From positions 1 through 64,000 of the forward strand of contig NZ_CADIKH010000011.1 of the NCBI RefSeq assembly GCF_902859855.1: a stretch of DNA of 64,000 bases, written 5' to 3'. The DNA is from Paraburkholderia humisilvae. Lineage in GTDB: Bacteria; Pseudomonadota; Gammaproteobacteria; Burkholderiales; Burkholderiaceae. Positions 14,557 to 22,981 of the stretch are shown here, piece after piece. How positions within the stretch are numbered: position 1 is the stretch's first letter; the number at the start of each line of letters is the position of its first letter. The notes beneath the pieces were generated by a model. The model had not been told where the DNA came from. It did not search any database and saw only the letters and a program-made list of their open reading frames with translations. Made by a program: the position numbers and the translations under genes.

Positions 14557-17148
14557 TCAGGCTGCCTGCGCTACGATTCCGAGCTGGCGCTCGTGGTACG
14601 CAATCCAGTCGGTGAGTTGCCCTTTGCCCCATTCCTTGTTCGTGTTGCAATGCCGGAGCCATTCGACAGTCCACCGCTCTCCATACTGCTTGATAAGCTG
14701 ACGAGCTCGCGCAACATCATCCTTTCCCGATGCGCCGACGAACGCGAGGCACACCGGACCCAACCCCAGCTGGTACTTGCGGCGCCCCAACGGCGACATG
14801 TAGTAGTAGTCGAGCTTCTTCGCCATACGGCCGACGATGTCGATCTGACGCTCGTTCAAACCAATCGCACGATACTGCGCTGCCGACTCGTCGTTACCCC
14901 GAATCTCCGGATTGGCAAGCAGAATCTTCGTCGGGCAGCTCTCAAATAGCACGTCGCGAATCGCGCTCTTTCCAACGTCAGAAATCGATTGCGTGGCAAA
15001 CATCACGACGCAGTTCGCCTTGCGCAACACCTTCAGCCATTCCCGGATTTTTTCCTGGAACAGCGGATGACTGAGCATCAGCCACGCCTCGTCGAGCACG
15101 AGCAGCGTCGGCGAACCGTCGAGGCCGCGCTCCACACAGCGGAACAGGTACAACAGGATCGGTATCGCGAAGCGGTCGCCCATGCTCATCAGGTGTTCCA
15201 TTTCGAACACCACGAAGCGATCCAGCGTGATGCTGTCCGACTCGCCGTCGAGCATCGCATTGCCGCCGTCGAGCGTGTAGGGCGCGAGCGCTTCCCGTAT
15301 CGCCGGATCGGCGACCTGCTGGACAAACGAGGTCATCGACCGGCGATCGGCGTAGCTGTCATCGGCGAGAATGCGCATCGCCTTGCGGATCGTCGTACGG
15401 TGCTCGGGCAACACGACAAACTTTTGCAGCGTCAGCAGCGTTTCGACGTAATCTTCCGCCCACGCACGCTCGGCAGGCTTATGGACGCTGCCCAACGGGC
15501 AGAAGTTGACTTCGCTGCCGTGCTCGCTGCCGATATCGAAGTACGAACCCTGCAACGCGTGGCATAGAACAAATGACGAGTAACCCTTCTCGAACTTTCG
15601 AACCCTGGCCCGCGGATACCGCAAGAAAGCCTGCTCGATCAGTTCCAGATGGGTCGATTTGCCGGCGCCGGTCGTTCCCATCATCAGCGTATGCCCGACA
15701 TCGTCGACGTGCAGGTTGAACCGGAAAGGGGCGTTCCCGGTCGTCTTCGCCATCAATAGCGGTGGGCTCTTCGGCGGGTAGAACGCGCACGGATTCTCAC
15801 TCAGCCCGGGCCACGTGGCCGTGGTCGGAATCAGATGCGCAAGGTTCAACGAGTGCAGGATCGGGCGCCGCACGTTCTCGTACCCATGGCCCGGCAGCGT
15901 GCCGAGATAGGCCTCGACCGCATTCACGTCCTCGAGACGGCATGGAAAACCAAGGTCCGATATGGCCGTTATGCAGTCTTCGACACTCTCCTTGAGTTGC
16001 ACGAGGTCCTCGTCCATCAGAAGCACGACGCTCGTGTAGTGGCCGTATCTGACGAGGCCCGAGCCCGCTTCCGACATCGCGGTCTGGGCATCCTCGGTCA
16101 TTTCGAGCGCATCCTGATCGATTGCCCCGGACGACGAGTTGCTCACTTGATCGCGAAAGCCGCGCACCTTCTGACGCCACCGCTTGCGCAGCTTGCCCAG
16201 CAACGACTTGCCCTCCTCCGGATTCATGAAAATAAAACGGGTGTTCCATCGATATGAAATCGGCAGGGTGTTCAGCATGTTAAGAATGCCTGGATAACTC
16301 GTCGCGGGAAAACCTTCGATCGAAATCGCCCGCACATGCTTCTTGCCGACGCGCGGCGTGTTGCCGCCGGTAAAGTCCTGGCTGCCGATGATAGTGTCGT
16401 ACATGACGCCCGCGGGAGGCTTGACGATATGTTGCCGGACCCCGGTCACACAGTAGTGCAGATAGCCTGCAAGGTGATCGATGACCACCGTGGAGCCGTC
16501 CGCCCTGCTCTCGACGATCTGATCCGTGATGCGGGTGATGCCCTCGAATAGTGTTCCAAGCCGCGACTGGAGCTGATCGAGTTGATCCTTGAACTTCGCC
16601 ACCATCTGCTCCTGTAGCGAAACCCGGCTGATGTGCAAGTCCGCGCTCTTTTCGAACATCATCGCCGATGCCTTGCTCTGCAACTGAAATGGCGGCAGGT
16701 ACGTGAAGATCATTGCGTACACGCTCTCGAAGTGAGCCCCTTCCTGGTTGTACTGGGACTGCCGTTCGAGGTCCATCAGCGCAGCCACGGGAACCGGAAA
16801 GTGATTATTTCCCGGATACCCCACCGCGGACGCGCGGATCGCGTCGACATGGACCATCCAGCCAGACCCGAAACGTCGCAGCGCGTCGTTCAGGCGCGCG
16901 GCGATCGCTTCCAGCTCACCGTTGCTCGCCGATTCCGTGTCGGTTCCCCTATAGAAGAAACCGGCAATCAGCTCACCACCCTTGCCCAGCAAAATTCCCT
17001 GTTCGAGCGGACGAGCGTAGCGCAACAGGTCCGCAAGGCCCTGTGCCTCGTCGCGATATTCCTTCAACATTCCCGCCCGCCCGGCCGCGAGCGCGTACCA
17101 CAGTACGCCGGCAACCACGAGGCAGATCGTGATCCAGAATCCGTTCAT
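14557..17148 (-). CDS. trbE: TrbE (VirB4-like) T4SS ATPase
   Basis: The 863-aa protein has an N-terminal membrane segment (FWITICLVVAGVLWYALAAG), a CagE/TrbE N-domain containing ISYRWNTRFIFMNPEEGK, and a C-terminal P-loop NTPase domain. Walker A is GTTGAGKST (about 489-497) and Walker B is TLLVLDEAWLM (about 680). VirB4 ATPases power pilin extraction and channel assembly. The length is normal for TrbE. A copy of the operator-like 14-mer (14970-14983) lies in the 3' third of the gene. Confidence 0.95.
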   Translation of the reverse strand: MNGFWITICLVVAGVLWYALAAGRAGMLKEYRDEAQGLADLLRYARPLEQGILLGKGGELIAGFFYRGTDTESASNGELEAIAARLNDALRRFGSGWMVHVDAIRASAVGYPGNNHFPVPVAALMDLERQSQYNQEGAHFESVYAMIFTYLPPFQLQSKASAMMFEKSADLHISRVSLQEQMVAKFKDQLDQLQSRLGTLFEGITRITDQIVESRADGSTVVIDHLAGYLHYCVTGVRQHIVKPPAGVMYDTIIGSQDFTGGNTPRVGKKHVRAISIEGFPATSYPGILNMLNTLPISYRWNTRFIFMNPEEGKSLLGKLRKRWRQKVRGFRDQVSNSSSGAIDQDALEMTEDAQTAMSEAGSGLVRYGHYTSVVLLMDEDLVQLKESVEDCITAISDLGFPCRLEDVNAVEAYLGTLPGHGYENVRRPILHSLNLAHLIPTTATWPGLSENPCAFYPPKSPPLLMAKTTGNAPFRFNLHVDDVGHTLMMGTTGAGKSTHLELIEQAFLRYPRARVRKFEKGYSSFVLCHALQGSYFDIGSEHGSEVNFCPLGSVHKPAERAWAEDYVETLLTLQKFVVLPEHRTTIRKAMRILADDSYADRRSMTSFVQQVADPAIREALAPYTLDGGNAMLDGESDSITLDRFVVFEMEHLMSMGDRFAIPILLYLFRCVERGLDGSPTLLVLDEAWLMLSHPLFQEKIREWLKVLRKANCVVMFATQSISDVGKSAIRDVLFESCPTKILLANPEIRGNDESAAQYRAIGLNERQIDIVGRMAKKLDYYYMSPLGRRKYQLGLGPVCLAFVGASGKDDVARARQLIKQYGERWTVEWLRHCNTNKEWGKGQLTDWIAYHERQLGIVAQAA
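14970..14983 (-). promoter_or_regulatory. Backbone operator-like motif, copy 4 (inside trbE)
   Basis: An exact TTCTGACGTTGGAA on the minus strand lies deep inside trbE, far from any start codon. This argues against a purely promoter-proximal role for the motif. Confidence 0.45.
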
Positions 17149-17158
17149 CGTTCACCGC

Positions 17159-17494
17159 CTATCTGAAATCCGGGTACGAGGGCGTCGGTGCATGCAAACG
17201 CCCTCGCGCCGGATAGTACGACCGGTACTTCATCGACCGGCGCACCACCTTGGACATGAGCGGGTCTTTAAGCGCCATGACGCGCATCAGCGAGATCCAG
17301 ACCGCCCAAGCCCCGGCCCCCAACGGAATCCCGTAGTACACCGAATACCGCATTGACGTGATGAAACCGAGGTAAATGCTGATCAGTAACCCGCCCACGA
17401 CCAGATTCCGCTCGCCACCCATAAACATCAGGTAGCGGACGCCGGCCGCGTGGATCGTCACCTGTGTTAGTTCGCTCCGATGGTCAGCACTCAT
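17159..17494 (-). CDS. trbD: TrbD (VirB3-like) inner-membrane protein
   Basis: The 111-aa protein has a hydrophilic N-terminus and two adjacent membrane segments (LVVGGLLISIYLGFIT and the following GIPLGAGAWAVWISLMRVMA). It has the length and place of TrbD between trbC and trbE. VirB3 proteins work with VirB4 in pilus biogenesis. Confidence 0.88.
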   Translation of the reverse strand: MSADHRSELTQVTIHAAGVRYLMFMGGERNLVVGGLLISIYLGFITSMRYSVYYGIPLGAGAWAVWISLMRVMALKDPLMSKVVRRSMKYRSYYPARGRLHAPTPSYPDFR

Positions 17495-17506
17495 CGCAGC
17501 CTTCTA

Positions 17507-17947
17507 TCAAACCGAGCACGTGCTGTGCACTGCGCCAAGCTTGGTCGCAACCCAGCCAATGAAGGCGCCGCCGCCGATCGCAAGACACACGGCCATCACG
17601 ATGTTGACGACCTTCTTCAGGATGCCGGTCAACTCCTCGCCGAACATGAAGCCAAGGCCAGCGGCAGCGAACGCGATGGTACCGACCGCGATCGGTGTCG
17701 TACCTTTGAACCATCCGGCCACACCGCACAGCGACGAATCCCACGGTGCGGAAGTATCGGTCACGCCCCCCGCCTGCTGCGCTACGGCCACCCCTGCGTA
17801 CCCGGCGAGAATGAACGCCGCATACAGGTTCGTGGGTGACAACATCCGTTTCGAGAACTGAACGGAGTGGGTGCTGTTACGCACGAATCGCGCCTTCACG
17901 TTGCTGGCCACCGCCGTGGCGCACGATTTGAGGTTAATCGCTTTCAT
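17507..17947 (-). CDS. trbC: TrbC (VirB2-like) conjugative prepilin
   Basis: The 146-aa protein starts at an ATG with AAGGAGAA just upstream. After a basic N-terminus, a hydrophobic signal (YAAFILAGYAGVAVAQ) precedes the mature pilin. The mature part has two membrane helices (TPIAVGTIAFAAAGLGFMFG and VVNIVMAVCLAIGGGAFIGW), as in TrbC/VirB2. In IncP the homologue is processed and cyclised to form the pilus. An internal ATG at 17845 could be an alternative start. Confidence 0.88.
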   Translation of the reverse strand: MKAINLKSCATAVASNVKARFVRNSTHSVQFSKRMLSPTNLYAAFILAGYAGVAVAQQAGGVTDTSAPWDSSLCGVAGWFKGTTPIAVGTIAFAAAGLGFMFGEELTGILKKVVNIVMAVCLAIGGGAFIGWVATKLGAVHSTCSV

Positions 17948-17966
17948 TAATTCTCCTTTTTAAAAA

Positions 17967-19052
17967 TTACACATAGTGAAGAATGTACTTCTGCTTCTCG
18001 ACTTCATAGCCTTCGACAACGGCGAGCTCACGCACTTTTCTACCCGCGTCGATTTCAGACTCTTTCTCAATGAAGATACAAAGATCAATCGCATTCGCGA
18101 TGACCTGCGGATTGGCCTTGATGCCTTCGTTTTCCTCCATCAATTGACCGACTCGAACCAGGCCATCCTCGCAGTCGTTCGCGTGAATCGTCGCCAGTCC
18201 GCCTGGATGGCCCGTGTTCCACATCTTCAGCAGCGCCAGCACTGCACCATCCCGGACTTCACCGACGATGATCCGGTCAGGGCGCATTCGCATGGTCGCT
18301 TTCAGGAGCCGCGTCATGCTGATCTCCGCGTTCGAGCGCATCTGGACGAAGTTATCGGCCGCGCACTGGATTTCGCCGGTGTCTTCGATCAGCACGATTC
18401 GATGGTCCGGCGTAAGTTTTGCGATTCCGTCGAGAATGGCGTTGACCAACGTTGTTTTGCCCGAGCTGGTCGAGCCGATGACGAGAATGTTCTTTCGTTG
18501 AGCGATGGCAAGACGAATGATTTCTCCATGGGACAGCCCGCTCACTGCTTCGACAAAGGTCGACGTGCGCCGCTGACGGGCGTTCAGCGGATCATCGCGA
18601 CGGGTGATGATTCCGCGCGTTTCATAGTCTTCGAGCGTGAAGATCAACGACGCCTTTTTCCGAATGGCGAAGGCAGGCGCCGCGACGACCGGCCAGATCA
18701 ATCCCTCGAACCGGCTTCCGTCGAGCGGCAACTCACCTTCGAGAATCGGTTCCTTGATCGTGACCGCCGTGCGTAGCATCTCAGCAATGCCGTTGAACAG
18801 ACTCTCCGCAGCCGTCGCTGCCAACTTCTGCCCGGTGTCGAACATGCCACGGCCAAGCTCGTCAACGAATATCCGACCATCCGGATTGAGCATGACCTCG
18901 ATAATCCTGGGATTCCTCAGTGCTTCAACGCACGTCGGCCCCAGATCCCGACGTAGCCCCGTCATGCGGCGTTCGCGTGCCTGCTCGGACAGCGCGCGCG
19001 GCGCACCATCACCCGTCGCTGCGGAAAATCTTGAAGCTTCGGCCTGGTCCAT
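17967..19052 (-). CDS. trbB: TrbB (VirB11-like) T4SS ATPase
   Basis: The 361-aa hexameric secretion ATPase has Walker A GSTSSGKT (193-200), an Asp box region RIVLIEDTGEIQC, and Walker B-like RIIVGEVRD (260-268) followed by GHPGGLATIHAND. The N-domain contains the TrbB signature VEVMLNPDGR-like IIEVMLNPDGRIFVD. It is the first gene of the trb operon, so the operon promoter lies in the gap to the divergent pilL-like gene. Confidence 0.94.
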   Translation of the reverse strand: MDQAEASRFSAATGDGAPRALSEQARERRMTGLRRDLGPTCVEALRNPRIIEVMLNPDGRIFVDELGRGMFDTGQKLAATAAESLFNGIAEMLRTAVTIKEPILEGELPLDGSRFEGLIWPVVAAPAFAIRKKASLIFTLEDYETRGIITRRDDPLNARQRRTSTFVEAVSGLSHGEIIRLAIAQRKNILVIGSTSSGKTTLVNAILDGIAKLTPDHRIVLIEDTGEIQCAADNFVQMRSNAEISMTRLLKATMRMRPDRIIVGEVRDGAVLALLKMWNTGHPGGLATIHANDCEDGLVRVGQLMEENEGIKANPQVIANAIDLCIFIEKESEIDAGRKVRELAVVEGYEVEKQKYILHYV

Positions 19053-19231
19053 TCCTTTTGTTCCCGATCTTTTGCCAGCGACCCGGCGTGCTGCCGTTCA
19101 CCCCGCGCTTATCCTACAGCCTTATTTATCATAGTACAATGATACTACTTAATTACTTTCTGGATAATATTTCTGACGTCAGAAGTTTGTCCGGCTAAAT
19201 GGGCTCCACCACTTTTCCGAGGCTGATGGCT
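19053..19231. promoter_or_regulatory. Divergent promoter region of the trb operon and pilL-pilM
   Basis: This AT-rich gap lies between two divergent operons. It contains an inverted repeat, TATCATAGTACAATGATA (19127-19144), a TAATAT -10-like element (19164-19169) for the plus strand, and a perfectly palindromic operator-like 14-mer (19171-19184) overlapping or just after that promoter. Both transfer operons are probably controlled from here. Confidence 0.6.
19171..19184. promoter_or_regulatory. Backbone operator-like motif, copy 5 (perfect palindrome)
   Basis: TTCTGACGTCAGAA is the fully symmetric form of the motif, placed in the divergent trb/pil promoter region. The other five copies (TTCTGACGTTGGAA) differ from it at two positions in one half. 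Confidence 0.65.
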
Positions 19232-20245
19232 ATGAGACTTAAACCGCGACTCGCCGCGCTTCTTGCTGCGCTTTGCTCGAGCGGCGCTGCGCACGCTGCG
19301 TTTTATGTCAGCGACGACATTCCGACCGTCACGGCTGCTCATCCCGGGGCCGCACACCGCGAGACGACGTCGTATGTGTCGTTCTATGGGAATCGTCCAT
19401 CGCGCGCGGGGCGAAGCGCGCTCGACAGTCTGTCGGGCACGGCGCTGTCCGCCGACTCGATTGCGATCAATGCGTATGCAAAAACGCGCTCGCAATTGAC
19501 GGCTGCAAAACGCCGGGTCGCGACGTTGAAGGACTGGTTTGTCAAACAAGGCGTGCCGGAGTCGAAGATTCAGGCGTGGTCCGAACTCGATCCCGACGAC
19601 GATCCGATGGACAACGATGTCCAGATCGTGCTCCGATCTTCGGCTACCACGCCGAGCCAGGAGGCGATGGCGAGCGCGACGCTCGCGCCTGCGCCTGCGC
19701 CTGCGCCTGCGCCTGCGCCTGCGCCTGCGCCGGCGACGCTGCCGCAGCCCGCACCGCCGCAACGGATCGCTTCCGGCACCGTCATCAATGATCAGGTGCG
19801 GCTTGAGATGATTCGCCGGCTGATGGCAATGGCGCAAAGCAAGATGATTTCGCAAGAGGATGCGATGCGCCTCGTGTCCGATCTGCTCGCGCCGAATGCA
19901 CCGCAAGCGGCCCAGCCGTTGATCGCGGCACCGCAAGATATGGCGGAGATCGCCCCGACTGCGGCACCTCCGACGGCGCAGATCGTTCCGGCAACGGACG
20001 TGATCCGCACATGGACACTGGTGGCCAACGAGTCGCTTCAGGACAACCTGCGACAATGGGCCAGGACGGCCGGCTACTCGGAACCTAAATGGGCCGCGTC
20101 GAACCCTTATCAGGTGACGTACAGTTCACCGTATGCGGGCACCTTTCTCCAGGTGCTTCAGCAGCTGTCGAGCGCCGTGCCCGGACTTGACTTTCAGGTG
20201 TCTCAGTCGCGGCATACGCTACGCGTCGTCGATGCAAAGCGCTAG
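19232..20245 (+). CDS. pilL: PilL-like protein with TcpQ C-domain (type IVB pilus)
   Basis: The 337-aa protein has a signal peptide (MRLKPRLAALLAALCSSGAAHAA). Its middle resembles an OmpA-type region (SIAINAYAKTRSQLTAAKRRVATLKDW), followed by an Ala-Pro tract encoded by a hexanucleotide repeat. The C-terminal domain (WTLVANESLQDNLRQWARTA to the end) matches TcpQ-type domains that assist the pilus secretin. I chose the ATG at 19232, with GAGG about 9 nt upstream; an ATG at 19226 is equally possible. It is followed 12 bp later by pilM. Confidence 0.75.
   Translation: MRLKPRLAALLAALCSSGAAHAAFYVSDDIPTVTAAHPGAAHRETTSYVSFYGNRPSRAGRSALDSLSGTALSADSIAINAYAKTRSQLTAAKRRVATLKDWFVKQGVPESKIQAWSELDPDDDPMDNDVQIVLRSSATTPSQEAMASATLAPAPAPAPAPAPAPAPATLPQPAPPQRIASGTVINDQVRLEMIRRLMAMAQSKMISQEDAMRLVSDLLAPNAPQAAQPLIAAPQDMAEIAPTAAPPTAQIVPATDVIRTWTLVANESLQDNLRQWARTAGYSEPKWAASNPYQVTYSSPYAGTFLQVLQQLSSAVPGLDFQVSQSRHTLRVVDAKR
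19684..19735 (+). repeat. GCGCCT hexanucleotide tandem repeat in pilL-like gene
   Basis: About eight consecutive GCGCCT/GCGCCG units encode the (AP)n linker of the PilL-like protein. Copy-number change would stay in frame and alter only linker length. Confidence 0.9.
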
Positions 20246-20257
20246 GCAGAGGCCGCC

Positions 20258-20698
20258 ATGCCGCTCCTGATCGCGCTACTGGTCTTTTTCGCCTTTGCTG
20301 CTGACTACGAGGGATCGGTCTGGATTCGCCTTCAGAACGCGCGCGTGTCTCAAGAGGCCAACGCAATGGGCGATAGCATGCGCGTTTATCGATCTTACGT
20401 GCAGCAATACGCAACCACCAACCGGGGCTACATAGGTCAGGTGCCCGACAGCGTGTTGCCCACGTGGTACGTCCGCCCGACAACCGTCGGCAACTACGTC
20501 AGTAGCGGCACCGCCTACGTCTACAACACGGCGCCGCCGCAAGGCCTCGTGGCGGCGATCGCCACTCGCAGCGCTTACCTCGCCACGGTGGGAACGAACG
20601 TCAATGGCCGGCTGGTCGGTCCGGCGATCGGCCCGACCAGCACGCAGGTCACGCTCCCCGCTCAGGTTCCGCAAGGCAGCGTTGTGATTACGCCGTAG
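20258..20698 (+). CDS. pilM: PilM (type IVB pilus biogenesis protein)
   Basis: The 146-aa protein has one N-terminal membrane helix (PLLIALLVFFAFA) followed by an NARVSQEANAMGDSMRVYRSYV segment and a periplasmic domain, the layout of IncI1-type PilM. AGAGG lies 5 nt before the ATG. PilM is required for thin-pilus assembly in R64, but its exact role is not established. Its partners are encoded on the opposite strand further right. Confidence 0.75.
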   Translation: MPLLIALLVFFAFAADYEGSVWIRLQNARVSQEANAMGDSMRVYRSYVQQYATTNRGYIGQVPDSVLPTWYVRPTTVGNYVSSGTAYVYNTAPPQGLVAAIATRSAYLATVGTNVNGRLVGPAIGPTSTQVTLPAQVPQGSVVITP

Positions 20699-20769
20699 GG
20701 GTGACTGTTTGTAAGGGCGTCGTATTTCTCAAGCACCTCCGCGTAGTGGCGAAGCCGCGAGGATCGCGC

Positions 20770-22782
20770 CTACCGGGCGAGGATTGTACTCAGTTCGTTT
20801 GGATGCCGGGACATGTACTTGGGAAAAAGCAGCGAGCTGCCGGCCGCGCTCAGATGGTGATAGTCATCGAAGCGATATATCGGACGCCCGTCAAAGTCTA
20901 GCGTGCACGTGGTCTCTGTGCACGGGACATCGTACGTATGCATGATGTCGATCTGCGGGTATCGCGCCTTGAGTCTTTCGAGCATCGCCTTTATTGGAGC
21001 GTGCTGTTCGCGCGCAATAGCTGCGTCGAATTGGCAGGTCTGGCGACGAACCGGAAAGTAGAGGTTATTGTTAAAGTCGCAATTAATAAGGCTCGTCGGT
21101 ATCATCGGCACATCGTCCATGAGAACAACGTGCTTTCCGGCGGCAGTCAGTTTTGCGATCGTGTTCCCGAGTTCAGTTTCGAGTTGCATCGGCAAAAAGC
21201 CGTGGCCACTCAATTGAGGGTGCGCGTCTGTCGAAAGATTCAGGTAGTTCTGATATGCCCCGGCCATGAAAACCGTCTGAATGTCGGGCCGCTCCATGAC
21301 ATACGCCATTACCGCCTTGTCGTGCGCCACGCAATCAAGATGATCCTTCAGGTACGGCATGTAGCCAGGCTTCGGTGGTTCGTTCTCAATGGGCGGGCAC
21401 AGAGTAAAGCCGACGTCGTGAACTGCCATGTGCTCGTTCTTGCCCAACTCGTCAAAGAAATAGATGAGGTGATATGCATGTGAATCGCCCCAAAGGATTG
21501 CCTTTCGTTCAGCGCCGGCCTCACCCAACGTGCATGTTTGCTCATCGGTGACTGCAACCTTGGACCAGCACTGCTTCCCTCGCGGCATATCAAAAAGGGC
21601 GTCACCAGACCACCGGAAGTCGTTGCGGATTTTTGGCGGATAAGCGAACAGAAAGCCGTTTGAGACCTTGCCTGTTCCGGCGAGTGCGCCGGAGGCGATC
21701 AGGGGCGCAAACAGGAAAACCAGCAACGCACGGCGCACGGGCATCGACGCACGCCTAGCCTTCTTTTCGACATAAAAGTACGTTAGGACAGAAAGTACGA
21801 ATGCAGCCGCGATCGCGCACCCATAACCGGTCATTGACGCGAGCTCCAGATGGCGAAGTGCAAAAAAGAGCGGCCAGTGCCACAGATACAGCGGGTACGA
21901 TATGAGACCGACGAAAACCATTGGACGATTGGCGACTAGCTGGTGCGCCCAAGTCGAGCGCCGACCAGCGTAGATCATGACAAGCGCTCCTCCAACAGGA
22001 AGGACTGCCCCAACCCCGGGAAACTGCGCCATCGTGCTGAGGCCAAGCACCCCTGCCGCTATGGCGACTACGCCAGTGAGGAACAGCGCATCGAAAATTG
22101 GATGACGTCGCGGCTGCCGCCTGAATTCATAGATTGCCAGAAGCACGCCAATCAGGAACTCAAAGCCCCGGTATTGAGCGTAGTAGTACGCTCCCCGCGA
22201 AGCATGATGGGCCGCGACTACAGCGCAGACGAACGAGGCTATGGTCAGGCAGCACAGTACGGGTATCAGCCACGCGCGGGCTCTCCGATGCAGCCAATAC
22301 AGCAGAAAGGGCAGCGCGATATAGAACTGCTCTTCCACTGATAGCGACCACGTGTGGAGCAAAGGTTGGTCTGCCGCCGCCGCGTCGAAGTATCCGGTTT
22401 GCTTCGACAGAAAGACGTTTGACGTCATTGTCGCGATAGCAAGGATATTCTTTGCGATGTGGAAGCTATCGTCCGGGAATAGAAACAGGATGCTGAAAAC
22501 AAACGTCGCAGTGAGCACGACATAGAGTGCTGGCGCAAGACGCTTCGCACGACGCGCATAGAAACCCCTGAACGAGAAGCTACCGCTCTCCAGATCCTTC
22601 AGGATCGATGCCGTCACCACGAAGCCTGAAATCGTGAAAAAGACGTCGACACCGATGAAGCCGCCCGCAAAGGCCGAAAACCCGGCATGAGCTAGCATGA
22701 CCGAGAGAATAGCGATGGCACGAAGCCCGTCGATGTCGGGGCGGTAGTAGGCAGACTGGTGTGGGAGTTGTGGTCGATTCAC
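20770..22782 (-). CDS. OafA/YrhL-type acyltransferase with SGNH-like C-domain
   Basis: The protein is about 670 aa. I suggest the GTG at 22782, just before the conserved YYRPDIDGLRAIAILSVMLAH; the frame runs to 22875. Acyltransferase-3 membrane domain: HTWSLSVEEQFY is the catalytic-type motif, with about ten hydrophobic helices (40-400). The C-terminal periplasmic SGNH-like domain has ILWGDSHAYHL and DDYHHLSAAGSSLLFPK. Such enzymes O-acetylate surface polysaccharide. It is cargo between pilM and pilV, possibly modifying the cell surface or pilus glycans. Substrate unknown. Confidence 0.85.
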   Translation of the reverse strand: MNRPQLPHQSAYYRPDIDGLRAIAILSVMLAHAGFSAFAGGFIGVDVFFTISGFVVTASILKDLESGSFSFRGFYARRAKRLAPALYVVLTATFVFSILFLFPDDSFHIAKNILAIATMTSNVFLSKQTGYFDAAAADQPLLHTWSLSVEEQFYIALPFLLYWLHRRARAWLIPVLCCLTIASFVCAVVAAHHASRGAYYYAQYRGFEFLIGVLLAIYEFRRQPRRHPIFDALFLTGVVAIAAGVLGLSTMAQFPGVGAVLPVGGALVMIYAGRRSTWAHQLVANRPMVFVGLISYPLYLWHWPLFFALRHLELASMTGYGCAIAAAFVLSVLTYFYVEKKARRASMPVRRALLVFLFAPLIASGALAGTGKVSNGFLFAYPPKIRNDFRWSGDALFDMPRGKQCWSKVAVTDEQTCTLGEAGAERKAILWGDSHAYHLIYFFDELGKNEHMAVHDVGFTLCPPIENEPPKPGYMPYLKDHLDCVAHDKAVMAYVMERPDIQTVFMAGAYQNYLNLSTDAHPQLSGHGFLPMQLETELGNTIAKLTAAGKHVVLMDDVPMIPTSLINCDFNNNLYFPVRRQTCQFDAAIAREQHAPIKAMLERLKARYPQIDIMHTYDVPCTETTCTLDFDGRPIYRFDDYHHLSAAGSSLLFPKYMSRHPNELSTILAR

Positions 22783-22981
22783 GCGGGCACTCGCTTTATT
22801 TGCGGCGCAAATAATAGCAGGAGCAAATTGAAGCTTCCCGACGTTAACGCTCGCCACACAGTCAGGAACATGCATATTGAATGCCGGGCCCTTCTTACAG
22901 GCAGCGTGCGGGGGGCACAGATCGCGAATGGCACCCCGTCAGCTACATGCGGTTACTTCCGGTAGGTCCCGGCAACCAGAC

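Noticed and set aside
19145..20056. 303-codon minus-strand frame over the pilL-like gene
   Set aside because: Its polyarginine run is the reverse of the GCGCCT repeat; no ribosome site or family match.
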